Shown: positions 38,523 through 46,164 of the stretch, piece after piece
Position numbering within the stretch: the stretch's first letter is position 1
Layout of the letters: each line of letters opens with the position of its first letter
Assembly: GCA_964590315.1 (NCBI GenBank)
Contig: CAZPVS010000007.1
Coordinates: 1 to 46,363, forward strand
DNA length: 46,363 nt
From: JALRHH01 sp964590315
Lineage (GTDB): Bacteria > Patescibacteriota > Saccharimonadia > Saccharimonadales > JALRHH01
Reading direction: 5' to 3'
Made by a program: the position numbers and the translations under genes
The notes under the pieces: model-generated
Database searches by the model: none
Seen by the model: the letters and a program-made list of their open reading frames with translations, nothing else
Told to the model about the DNA's origin: nothing

Positions 38523-39659
38523 GTGGCTAAAGATACCGGTTCTAAAGACGCATCATTCGATGATATAAAAAAGGAATTGCTCGAAAAGGCAAAAAAAGAG
38601 GCCAAGATAGCCCAGCAGGATATTTTTGCGGTCATTCCTGACACCCCAGAAAATGCTGAAGTTCTCGACGGTTTATATACCGACTTGGCGGAAGCCAATA
38701 TCGCGATAACCGTCAATGGTGAAGCAGGACCCGAAGCAGAAGCCCCGGTTGCCCTCACTGATGAATGGGCCATCGAAGAAGGGGAAGAGGAAGAGATCGT
38801 CATAGATGAGAAAGTCTACCTTGATGACATTGCTGACGACTCTGTTCGATTGTACCTGCGGGAAATCGGCAAGATTCCTCTACTGACCGCTGAAGAGGAG
38901 TTAGAGCTCGCACATAAAGTTGTAGCGGGTGAAAAGCGCGCAAAAGATAAGATGGCTGAAGCAAACATGCGGTTAGTTGTCTCTATTGCTAAGCGCTACG
39001 TTGGCCGTGGCCTTGATCTACTGGATCTTATTCAAGAGGGTAACACTGGTTTGCTACGTGCGGTCGAGAAGTTTGACCCTGACAAAGGATTCAAATTCTC
39101 TACGTACGCAACCTGGTGGATTCGACAAGCAATTACTCGTGCTATTGCCGACCAGGCTCGAACGATTCGTATCCCAGTGCACATGGTTGAGACGATTAAT
39201 AAGCTTCTCCGTACGCAACGTCGTCTGACTCAGGAGCTTAACCGCGAGCCAACCAATGAAGAAATTGCCAAGGCAATGGAGATCGAGGTCGAGAAAGTTG
39301 AGCATATCATGAAAATTAAGCAAGATATCTCATCTTTAGATGCAAGCGTTCGTGACGACGAAGAGGATTCGGTCTTAGCTGATTTTATTGAGGATGAAGA
39401 TACCATCTCGCCCGAAGAATCAGCGACCGGACAACTCCTGAAAGAGCATGTAAAAGATATGTTGGGCGCTCTGACCGAGCGGGAACAAAAAATCCTCAAG
39501 CTTCGTTTTGGACTAGAGGATGGCAAGAGTCATACGCTAGAGGAAGTTGGCCAGGAGTTCTCAGTGACTCGTGAGCGTATTCGTCAAATTGAAGCCAAAG
39601 CGCTTGCGAAACTGCGCAAGCACAAAGACGCCAAAAAACTTCACGATTACATCAAATAA
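38523..39659 (+). CDS. rpoD: Housekeeping RNA polymerase sigma factor (RpoD/SigA)
   Basis: 378 aa from a GTG start with AAGGAG 7-8 nt upstream. Region 1.1 is reduced to an acidic helical head. Region 1.2/2.1 starts DSVRLYLREIGKIPLLT, region 2.3-2.4 contains FSTYATWWIRQAITRAI for -10 recognition, and region 4.2 contains TLEEVGQEFSVTRERIRQIE for the -35. It would recognise the TTGACA/TATAAT promoters seen throughout this window. Co-transcribed with dnaG and followed by a strong terminator. Confidence 0.97.
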   Translation: MAKDTGSKDASFDDIKKELLEKAKKEAKIAQQDIFAVIPDTPENAEVLDGLYTDLAEANIAITVNGEAGPEAEAPVALTDEWAIEEGEEEEIVIDEKVYLDDIADDSVRLYLREIGKIPLLTAEEELELAHKVVAGEKRAKDKMAEANMRLVVSIAKRYVGRGLDLLDLIQEGNTGLLRAVEKFDPDKGFKFSTYATWWIRQAITRAIADQARTIRIPVHMVETINKLLRTQRRLTQELNREPTNEEIAKAMEIEVEKVEHIMKIKQDISSLDASVRDDEEDSVLADFIEDEDTISPEESATGQLLKEHVKDMLGALTEREQKILKLRFGLEDGKSHTLEEVGQEFSVTRERIRQIEAKALAKLRKHKDAKKLHDYIK

Positions 39660-39660
39660 A

Positions 39661-39687
39661 AAAATCCCCGGATTCCCGGGGATTTTT
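39661..39687 (+). terminator. Bidirectional terminator after rpoD
   Basis: AAAATCCCCGG (39661-39671) pairs with CCGGGGATTTT (39676-39686) around ATTC, with a T-run on each strand. It serves rpoD and the convergent gene ending at 39686. Confidence 0.95.
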
Positions 39688-40249
39688 ATAGGATTTTCTG
39701 CTCGATGAGGATGTTCTCGAGCTGATGAATTAAATCGTAGGGATCTTTGTCATTCACTATGGTGAAGTCTGCATTGGCAATCGGTCCACCCTTTTCAATA
39801 TTTTCAATTTCTGCGTACTCGCGAGCGGTAACCTGATTCTCGGTAAGTGGGCGGATGGGGCGATGTGCGAGACGTTCATGACGGACCTTACGAGGAGCGG
39901 CCACGGCGATAATCAATATGTTATCACCAAATTTTTCTTTGAAAATCTTATATTCAGTCCAACTATACAGGCCGTCAGCGACGACCGTATCATGTCCTTC
40001 GGAAAAGAGTTGTTCGATCTGAGGGATGATACGCTTAGCCATCACACCGGCCCCCTCGGTGGCTCGCAGCTCTTCGCGGACCATCTTTTCATTCGCTTCA
40101 TTTACTGTGAGTCCTCGGTGCCTCACCTCATTCACGGTGATGCCACCGAGATAGACGCTAGGTAACCCTTTTTCGGCTAGGTGTTCAACAAGCGTGCTCT
40201 TACCGGCACCGGGCATTCCTACGAAAGCGAGTATTTTTTGGTCTTCCAC
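39686..40249 (-). CDS. P-loop nucleotide kinase, dephospho-CoA-kinase-like
   Basis: 187 aa. Walker A GMPGAGKST is at residues about 11-19, followed by VYLGGITVNEVRHRGL, VVADGLYSWTEY and a lid region RHERLAHRPIR, then TIVND near the end. This matches small AAA-type kinases related to dephospho-CoA kinase and adenylate kinase; the exact phosphate acceptor is unclear. The start is a GTG at 40249, 6 nt after a TACACT box, so it is predicted to be a leaderless GTG-initiated message. Confidence 0.85.
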   Translation of the reverse strand: MEDQKILAFVGMPGAGKSTLVEHLAEKGLPSVYLGGITVNEVRHRGLTVNEANEKMVREELRATEGAGVMAKRIIPQIEQLFSEGHDTVVADGLYSWTEYKIFKEKFGDNILIIAVAAPRKVRHERLAHRPIRPLTENQVTAREYAEIENIEKGGPIANADFTIVNDKDPYDLIHQLENILIEQKIL

Positions 40250-40255
40250 TTGAAT

Positions 40256-40261
40256 AGTGTA
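40256..40261 (-). promoter_or_regulatory. Leaderless -10 box before a GTG start
   Basis: TACACT on the minus strand, 6 nt before the GTG at 40249. Confidence 0.55.
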
Positions 40262-40296
40262 CTAAACAACACCTTAGCTACCAAAACGGAAAAGAG

Positions 40297-40302
40297 TATA
40301 CT
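40297..40302 (+). promoter_or_regulatory. Leaderless -10 box
   Basis: TATACT ends 6 nt before the ATG at 40309; only a weak -35 (TTAGCT, 17 bp upstream). Confidence 0.55.
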
Positions 40303-40308
40303 ATAGGA

Positions 40309-41412
40309 ATGTCTGATTCGACCTTTTCGGTAGACACCGCATTGTTTACCGACAAATTAGCGGCCTATAAGCACCTCATCGACGAAGATATCCGCGCCTA
40401 TAGCAAGCAACTGGAACGAGAGACCCTGCAATCGTTCGGCAAAAATGCACGGCTTGAAGTCGATGCCTACCTGGCCATTCTTGCACGGGGAGGGAAGCGG
40501 ATCCGTGGTGCCTTAGCCATGGTCGGCTATGAGATGTGTGGCGGAACCGACCGTGCGATGATTCTCGAGACAGCACGAGCGATCGAGATGCTCCATGCCT
40601 ACATCTTGATCATCGATGATTTTCAAGATCGCTCAGCAACGCGGCGCGGAGGGCCAACGGCGCACACATTATTAGCCCACTATCATCGCTCGCATGAGCT
40701 TGCGAACAATTCTGATCACTTTGGTGCATCACTTGCCATGAATGCCGCACTTGCAGGTGCACATGCTGCACAGCGTATTCTTGCTGGACTTCACGTGGAT
40801 AGCTCATGTAAGTTAAAAGCAATTGATCTTATCAACCAGACAATGGTGATTACCGCTCACGGCCAAACCAATGACATCATGAATGAAGTTGTTGCTGAGG
40901 TATCCGATGACGATATTGAGCGGGTACTAGAATGGAAGACTGCACATTACACCTTTCTGAACCCACTTGCAGTCGGTATGATTCTTGCTGGTGCCGATAA
41001 TGCAGTGGAAGATATCAGAGACTATGCTATTCATGCTGGCAAAGCTTTCCAGATCACCGACGATATACTCGGCACATTTGGCACGGAGTTCGAGAGTGGT
41101 AAAAGCCCTATGGACGACATTCGAGAGGGCAAGCGAACAATTATCACGGAGTACGCGCTGACCCATACGAACGATGACAATAAGAACTTTCTCATCAGGA
41201 TGCTTGGTAATGCACAGCTCACGCCTGCTGAGTTTGAACGTTGTAAAGACATACTCGTTGCTTCAAAAGCGCTGGTACATGCCCAGGAAACGGCAACAGA
41301 ACATGTGCGGAAGACTCAAAAGGCTTTGGATCATGGCGCAGGACAGTGGACACGCCAAGGCGTCCAGTTTTTGCGCGGTCTTGCCCAGTCGCTACTCAAC
41401 CGTACGGCCTAG
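40309..41412 (+). CDS. Polyprenyl (geranylgeranyl-type) diphosphate synthase
   Basis: 367-aa isoprenyl synthase condensing IPP with allylic diphosphates. It carries the first aspartate-rich motif DDFQD (103-107, one residue shorter than the DDxxxxD of some family members), GGKRIRGAL before it, and the second motif DDILG (251-255) within QITDDILGTFG. Product length cannot be read with confidence. It may supply the lipid carrier for envelope synthesis or prenyl chains for membrane lipids. The predicted message is leaderless. Confidence 0.92.
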   Translation: MSDSTFSVDTALFTDKLAAYKHLIDEDIRAYSKQLERETLQSFGKNARLEVDAYLAILARGGKRIRGALAMVGYEMCGGTDRAMILETARAIEMLHAYILIIDDFQDRSATRRGGPTAHTLLAHYHRSHELANNSDHFGASLAMNAALAGAHAAQRILAGLHVDSSCKLKAIDLINQTMVITAHGQTNDIMNEVVAEVSDDDIERVLEWKTAHYTFLNPLAVGMILAGADNAVEDIRDYAIHAGKAFQITDDILGTFGTEFESGKSPMDDIREGKRTIITEYALTHTNDDNKNFLIRMLGNAQLTPAEFERCKDILVASKALVHAQETATEHVRKTQKALDHGAGQWTRQGVQFLRGLAQSLLNRTA

Positions 41413-41439
41413 ATAAAACTTGACAATAGTGCAGCTCAG

Positions 41440-41462
41440 AAGCGCATTCGATAAGAGCGCTT
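41440..41462. repeat. Inverted repeat between the prenyl synthase and polA
   Basis: AAGCGC (41440-41445) and GCGCTT (41457-41462) with an 11-nt loop; a T-run follows about 12 nt later. It may be a weak terminator. Confidence 0.35.
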
Positions 41463-41497
41463 AACCGTCAGCATTTTTCCATAGATACCTGGCAGCG

Positions 41498-41503
41498 TAT
41501 ACT
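41498..41503 (+). promoter_or_regulatory. Leaderless -10 box of polA
   Basis: TATACT ends 7 nt before the ATG at 41511; no Shine-Dalgarno. Confidence 0.6.
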
Positions 41504-41510
41504 GTCTGTA

Positions 41511-44174
41511 ATGTCTGAACGTAAGAAGTTGGCAATCATAGACGGGAAAAGCGTGTTCTATCGTGGATACTACGCCATGCCAAATCTTGCAACACGAGAA
41601 GGCACACCCACTGGCGGAGTCTATGGTTTTGCGGTTATGGCACTGGAGGTCATCAAGCGTCTGAACCCAGACTATGTGTGTGTGGCCTGGGACAAACCAA
41701 AAACGAATATCCGACGACGTCTCGAGCTCTATCCTGCCTATAAGGCCGGCAGAAAGCCTGCGCCCCCTGATTTCTACGCACAAATCCCCATGTTGCACGA
41801 ACTGCTTGAAGCATTTGGCTGGCCACTCTACGAGCTTGATGATTATGAAGCGGACGATATCATGGGTACCTTGGCAGTTAAGGCGGCCAAGCAGGATATT
41901 GAAACAATGCTCATCACCTCTGACATGGATATGCTGCAACTCATTGACCCGCATGTCCATGTGTTTGCGCTCAAAAAAGGTTTAAGCAACATTGAGCTCT
42001 ATAGCCCCGCAAGTTTTACGGCAAAATATGGCATTCGCCCCGACCAGTTCCTAGACTTAAAATCACTCAAAGGAGATAGCTCCGATAATATTCCCGGTGT
42101 ACCCGGGATTGGAGAAAAGGGCGCCCTTGAGTTACTCAAGAGCCATGACACGCTCGATGGTGTGTATGAAAACATTGATTTGATTAAAGATAGCCTGCGT
42201 AAAAAACTTCTCGCCGGGAAGGACTCCGCGTACCTGAGCAAGCAATTAGCAGCAATCTGGACAGATGCGCCGATAGAACTTGATCTCGATGCCCTCGATG
42301 TAAATAAGTGCAATCCGGAGAAAATCCGTGAACTGTTACAGAAATTTGAATTCCGCACTCTGGTTCGCCAACTCCCAGAAGTCATGCTTATCCAGGAATC
42401 ACACGAGATACATGACATGGTAGGGAGCTATCAATTCAATGCACTGGCACAAAACATCATAGTTGAGACTGACGAGCAGCTTGCAGCTATTTCGACAGAG
42501 CTATCAAACGCCAAACAACTTGTGCTGTATTCACGGGCAGCAGGCAAACACGGCGATCGGCCACAACTATTGTTGCTCAGTCCGGACCCACAACATGTTT
42601 ATACCATTCAACTGAACACGGTATCTGCGCAAAAGGTGCGCGCAGTGCTCGGTCCAGTGATGCAGAATACTGACGTGGCAAAAATTGGTCATGACATGAA
42701 AACAACCTTGCAACTCTGCTATGCACTCGGTATGGATGTCCAGGGTCTTACCCATGACACACAGATTGCAGCTTTCCTCATAAACGCCCTGCGTCGTGAT
42801 CTCACTCTGACGGAATTAGCGACTACCGATCTTGGCTATGAGGGTGGTAGTTTTGAGACACTGACACCTGAAGAGGTGAGTACCCAGGCTCCAGAGGTAG
42901 TAGCTATCATTCGAGCATTGACTGTTTCGCAGACTGAGACGCTAAAGGCCTTACCCCGCGTTGATGAGTTGGCAAAAACGGTTGAATGGCCAGTCATCAG
43001 TGTGCTCGCTCGTATGGAATATGAAGGGATCAAGCTTGATACCAAGTATTTGCACCGGATGGCGGCCGAGCTCGCTGATCAAATCAGTGACGTTGAACAA
43101 GAAATTTATGGTCACGCCGACCAAGAATTTAATATCAGTAGTCCCGCCCAGCTCGCTGATATTTTGTTTAGTACGTTGCAACTGTCAACCCAGGGGGTTA
43201 AGAAGGGAAAGACTGGCTACTCTACCGCAGCGACTGAGCTTGATAAACTGCGTGGGGCCCATCCCATCATTGATTTAATCACCAAGTACCGCGAATACAC
43301 CAAACTCAAAAGTACCTATGTCGACACGCTTCCTACCATGGTTGACGCAAATTCTCGGTTGCATACAACATTTGCACTAACGATAGCGCAGACGGGGCGG
43401 TTGAGCAGCAATGATCCCAACTTGCAGAATATTCCAGTTCGAACTGATTTAGGCAAACGTATCCGCACCGCTTTCGTGGCAGGTAAGGGTAATGTACTGG
43501 TCAGTGCCGACTATTCACAGTTTGAACTTCGTCTTGCGGCATATTTGGCAAATGATACAGAACTGATGGAAATGTTTAATGCAGGTGCAGACATCCATAC
43601 AGCAACTGCTGCTCAGGTATATAATCGGAATCCGGAAGAAATCACGAAGCAAATGCGACGTGACGCAAAAGTTATTAATTTTGGCGTTCTATATGGCATG
43701 AGTCCTCATGGGCTCAGTGTCGCGACCGGTATGACGCGCGAAGCAGCCCAGCACTTTATTGAAAAATATTTTGAACTTCGTAAGCCACTTCTAGATTATA
43801 TGAACAGTCTCAAAGAAAAGGCCCGTAATGAAGGCTACGTCGAGACATTATTCGGGCGCCGTCGTCCGACTCCCGATATCCATTCATCTAATTTTATCGT
43901 CCGTCAGGCTGCTGAACGCGCAGCCATCAATATGCCGATACAAGGAACCGAGGCTGATCTGATGAAGCTCGCCATGATTAATGTCGAAGAAAAATTGGCG
44001 GGCACGGCAACAAAGCAGTTGTTGCAAATTCATGACTCAATTCTAGTGGAGTGCCCCGAAGAAGAGGGCGAACGGACAGCACAGTTACTCAAAGATACGA
44101 TGGAAAATGTGTACGAGCTTCCTGTGAAACTCACCGTCGACACTGCAATCGGCAAAAACTGGGGTGAACTGTAG
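41511..44174 (+). CDS. polA: DNA polymerase I, proofreading site degenerate
   Basis: 887 aa with the normal order: 5'-3' exonuclease (1 to about 290; YRGYYAMPNL, DDYEADDIMG, ITSDMDMLQL, GDSSDNIPGVPGIGEKGA), a 3'-5' exonuclease-like domain (about 305-480) and a family A polymerase. Polymerase motifs A (SADYSQFELR, D667), B (RRDAKVINFGVLYG) and C (IHDSI, D842) are intact. In the middle domain the usual DxE of Exo I is replaced (QLVLYSRAAG), so proofreading is probably absent. Repair and Okazaki-fragment processing are expected roles. Confidence 0.97.
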   Translation: MSERKKLAIIDGKSVFYRGYYAMPNLATREGTPTGGVYGFAVMALEVIKRLNPDYVCVAWDKPKTNIRRRLELYPAYKAGRKPAPPDFYAQIPMLHELLEAFGWPLYELDDYEADDIMGTLAVKAAKQDIETMLITSDMDMLQLIDPHVHVFALKKGLSNIELYSPASFTAKYGIRPDQFLDLKSLKGDSSDNIPGVPGIGEKGALELLKSHDTLDGVYENIDLIKDSLRKKLLAGKDSAYLSKQLAAIWTDAPIELDLDALDVNKCNPEKIRELLQKFEFRTLVRQLPEVMLIQESHEIHDMVGSYQFNALAQNIIVETDEQLAAISTELSNAKQLVLYSRAAGKHGDRPQLLLLSPDPQHVYTIQLNTVSAQKVRAVLGPVMQNTDVAKIGHDMKTTLQLCYALGMDVQGLTHDTQIAAFLINALRRDLTLTELATTDLGYEGGSFETLTPEEVSTQAPEVVAIIRALTVSQTETLKALPRVDELAKTVEWPVISVLARMEYEGIKLDTKYLHRMAAELADQISDVEQEIYGHADQEFNISSPAQLADILFSTLQLSTQGVKKGKTGYSTAATELDKLRGAHPIIDLITKYREYTKLKSTYVDTLPTMVDANSRLHTTFALTIAQTGRLSSNDPNLQNIPVRTDLGKRIRTAFVAGKGNVLVSADYSQFELRLAAYLANDTELMEMFNAGADIHTATAAQVYNRNPEEITKQMRRDAKVINFGVLYGMSPHGLSVATGMTREAAQHFIEKYFELRKPLLDYMNSLKEKARNEGYVETLFGRRRPTPDIHSSNFIVRQAAERAAINMPIQGTEADLMKLAMINVEEKLAGTATKQLLQIHDSILVECPEEEGERTAQLLKDTMENVYELPVKLTVDTAIGKNWGEL

Positions 44175-44330
44175 GCTTTCTTACTGAGATTCTCTATTTT
44201 CTTTGACATACTAGTCGTGCAAGAGTAGGGACGCTAAGAGTTGTTTATTAATCCTGCTTGCTTGCGGGGAGGGCTCATGACGGCAATACTTGAAGGTGAA
44301 TAGGGTGACGATAGACGCACCGATGTAGAG

Positions 44331-44552
44331 ATGGTACGGGACATTGAACGGATGCTTCGCGACGAGGCTCTGTTGAATGGAGGCAGGATTTATATACCAG
44401 AAACGTTACCAGATTATCCAACGGGCATTGGTGATATTGTCGGTATAGAGCGGAGCGCACGACACAGCCGTACGCCAACTCATATTGGCCGCCTGAGCCT
44501 GCGCCGAGCGCATATGCGGGAGCTACGGGTAACGGGGAAAACCCCTGATTAA
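44331..44552 (+). CDS. Possible small basic protein, 73 aa
   Basis: An orphan open frame in an otherwise gene-free interval. It begins with an amphipathic helix (DIERMLRDEALL) and has a basic C-terminal half. No domain, no strong Shine-Dalgarno and no adjacent -10 box support it, so it may be spurious. A TTGACA at 44203-44208 has no good -10 partner. Confidence 0.35.
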   Translation: MVRDIERMLRDEALLNGGRIYIPETLPDYPTGIGDIVGIERSARHSRTPTHIGRLSLRRAHMRELRVTGKTPD

Positions 44553-44685
44553 TCAAGTATTCAGTCATGTGTAAGAAATTGGTCCGTTTTCTGTAGGGTA
44601 TTTGCATTCAGCGAAGACAGCGGTATCCTATAGCTTATAGCCCCATGCGACACGGCTATAAGTTGTAAAAACATAACAGTTGTGG
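44553..44685. other. Spacer with a 9-bp inverted repeat
   Basis: CTTATAGCC (44634-44642) and GGCTATAAG (44654-44662) pair perfectly around an 11-nt loop, just before the -35 of the next gene. Nothing else recognisable is seen in the interval. Confidence 0.5.
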
Positions 44686-44691
44686 TATAAT
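44663..44691 (+). promoter_or_regulatory. Promoter with near-leaderless start
   Basis: TTGTAA (44663-44668), 17-bp spacer ending TGG, TATAAT (44686-44691), then 9 nt to the ATG at 44701. The leader would be about 2-3 nt. Confidence 0.65.
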
Positions 44692-44700
44692 AGCAAATAT

Positions 44701-45258
44701 ATGAAATACGTACTGAGCGTCCTTGCAGTCATACTGCTTATTGTCATAGCACTCGTTTTTGTATTTAATAGCGGTGATGATACCGCCACATCTGAGGATG
44801 ATCGCGCAATCGCATTAATAAATTATGCAAGTACTAATTCAAGCGTCAGTCATACTACCTTTGGCCGTCTTGTAGGGGAAGAAGAACGTCGGGCTGTACG
44901 CATTATTGTGACGCCTACTGAGCGGCGCCTTGAAATCCTGAGCGGGTACGACGAAAACGTAATAAGCGGCCAAACCTACCAGAATACCCAGACAGCCTAT
45001 GAAAACTTCCTGAGCGCGCTCAATACCGCAGGTTTCTTACGTACTAAGGAAACGACCATTCAGGATGAGCGAGGCACATGTCCCACAGGCAACCGTTATG
45101 AGTACATCCTTCGTGACAGTAGTGAGATTAAACACAATACATGGTCTTCTAGCTGTAACAGTAACGGTACCTTTGCTGGCACTGCAAGTTCCGTTCGACG
45201 TCTCTTCCAAGAGCAGATACCCGAATTTCAAGCGCTGACCCGTGACGTGGATCTCTAG
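44701..45258 (+). CDS. Membrane-anchored hypothetical protein, 185 aa
   Basis: The N-terminal membrane segment MKYVLSVLAVILLIVIALVF is followed by an acidic linker and an extracellular domain with two cysteines (RGTCPTGNRYEY and SSSCNSNGT) that could form a disulfide. No family name is recognised; the architecture is typical of surface proteins in reduced Patescibacterial genomes. The start was chosen from the promoter spacing. Confidence 0.75.
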   Translation: MKYVLSVLAVILLIVIALVFVFNSGDDTATSEDDRAIALINYASTNSSVSHTTFGRLVGEEERRAVRIIVTPTERRLEILSGYDENVISGQTYQNTQTAYENFLSALNTAGFLRTKETTIQDERGTCPTGNRYEYILRDSSEIKHNTWSSSCNSNGTFAGTASSVRRLFQEQIPEFQALTRDVDL

Positions 45259-45266
45259 ACACCCCT

Positions 45267-45275
45267 TGGTACAAT
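45267..45275 (+). promoter_or_regulatory. Leaderless extended -10 before a GTG start
   Basis: TGG-TACAAT, box 45270-45275, 6 nt before the GTG at 45282. Confidence 0.6.
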
Positions 45276-45281
45276 AGACCA

Positions 45282-45842
45282 GTGATACAGGCTATTATTT
45301 TTGATTGTTTTGGCGTGTTGGCAACCGATGTGTGGCTCGCGTTTTGCGATCAGTTACCAACAACTGCAGACATTAAGACAGCACGGGCATTGAACCGAGC
45401 ATATGACAGAGGCATTATTACGCATGACGATTTTCTCCAGGGCGTGTTTGACACTACCGGACAGTATCCTCCAGATATAGATCGCATGGAACTCGCCAAA
45501 AACACTGCCTTGCTAGACTATATTGGCGAGCTGAAACATAGCTACAAAATTGGTCTGCTGAGCAACATTTCAAGTGACTGGATAACACGAAGTTTTCTGA
45601 CCCGCACCGAGCAGGACTTATTTGATACCATGGTGCTTTCATATGAGACGGGGCTCGTAAAGCCCGACCCAGCAATATATCGGCTCGCCTGTGAACGATT
45701 GGGAACAAACCCAGAAACAGTGGTTATGATTGATGATAGGGAAGCGTACGTATCCGCAGCCCGTGATATAGGAATGCACGGCATTGTCTACGTAGATTTG
45801 TCTCAACTCAAGCGTGACCTCTCGGTGCTACTGACCCGTTAA
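45282..45842 (+). CDS. HAD-superfamily hydrolase with altered first motif
   Basis: 186 aa from a GTG start. Motif I reads IIFDCFGVL: the nucleophile D8 is present, but the second Asp of the usual DxD is Phe. Motif II is LLSNIS, motif III is K in GLVKPDP, and motif IV is MIDDRE. Haloacid-dehalogenase-like and some phosphotransfer members also deviate at the second Asp, so the reaction is uncertain. The 3' end overlaps that of the convergent gene by 4 bp. Confidence 0.9.
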   Translation: MIQAIIFDCFGVLATDVWLAFCDQLPTTADIKTARALNRAYDRGIITHDDFLQGVFDTTGQYPPDIDRMELAKNTALLDYIGELKHSYKIGLLSNISSDWITRSFLTRTEQDLFDTMVLSYETGLVKPDPAIYRLACERLGTNPETVVMIDDREAYVSAARDIGMHGIVYVDLSQLKRDLSVLLTR

Positions 45843-46081
45843 CCATGAATCCTGATGATTATCTTCTTGGTGGTCTGGGCTGCCTGCTGAAGCTGGGGCG
45901 TATAGGGTCGGAGTGCTCCGGCAAACGCTGCACCGGGTACGAGTACTATAATTTGGGTTGCAGATACCTGAACGCGGGGCGTTACGTTAAATTTTTGCAC
46001 AATAAATGCTTGAATGAGTTTTATTTCAGGTGGCTCAAATAATTCGCGTTGGCTGAGCAGGGATCCGAGGGAGTCTGACAT
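45839..46081 (-). CDS. Small DciA/DUF721-like protein
   Basis: 80 aa. The pattern of a central strand (VQVSATQIIVLVPGAAFAGA), an AxLR-like helix turn and a final KKIIIRIHG strand resembles the KH-like domain of DciA (DUF721), the bacterial replicative-helicase loader or operator protein. The protein is shorter than usual and the match is by appearance only. The predicted leaderless start follows a TATACT box by 7 nt, supporting this as a real gene. Confidence 0.55.
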   Translation of the reverse strand: MSDSLGSLLSQRELFEPPEIKLIQAFIVQKFNVTPRVQVSATQIIVLVPGAAFAGALRPYTPQLQQAAQTTKKIIIRIHG

Positions 46082-46088
46082 ACCTCTT

Positions 46089-46094
46089 AGTATA
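46089..46094 (-). promoter_or_regulatory. Leaderless -10 box
   Basis: TATACT on the minus strand, 7 nt before the ATG at 46081. Confidence 0.55.
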
Positions 46095-46107
46095 CAGAGT
46101 TATTATC

Positions 46108-46136
46108 TTGACACTGAAGTCAGGAACGCTTACGCT
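46108..46136 (+). promoter_or_regulatory. Promoter of the truncated repeat-protein gene
   Basis: TTGACA (46108-46113), 17-bp spacer, TACGCT (46131-46136), the same -10 variant as at 30563. A weak AAGGCGG precedes the ATG at 46165. Confidence 0.65.
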
Positions 46137-46164
46137 TTAACTACACATAAGGCGGAAGACACAA

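Noticed and set aside
44275..44607. Open frame on the minus strand opposite the 73-aa frame
   Set aside because: No start signal, no domain and low-complexity composition; most likely a shadow frame.
46108..46113. TTGACA read on the opposite strand as a -35 for the DciA-like gene
   Set aside because: Its complement TGTCAA does not fit a -35 at the right spacing from the minus-strand TATACT; it fits the plus-strand promoter of the gene at 46165.
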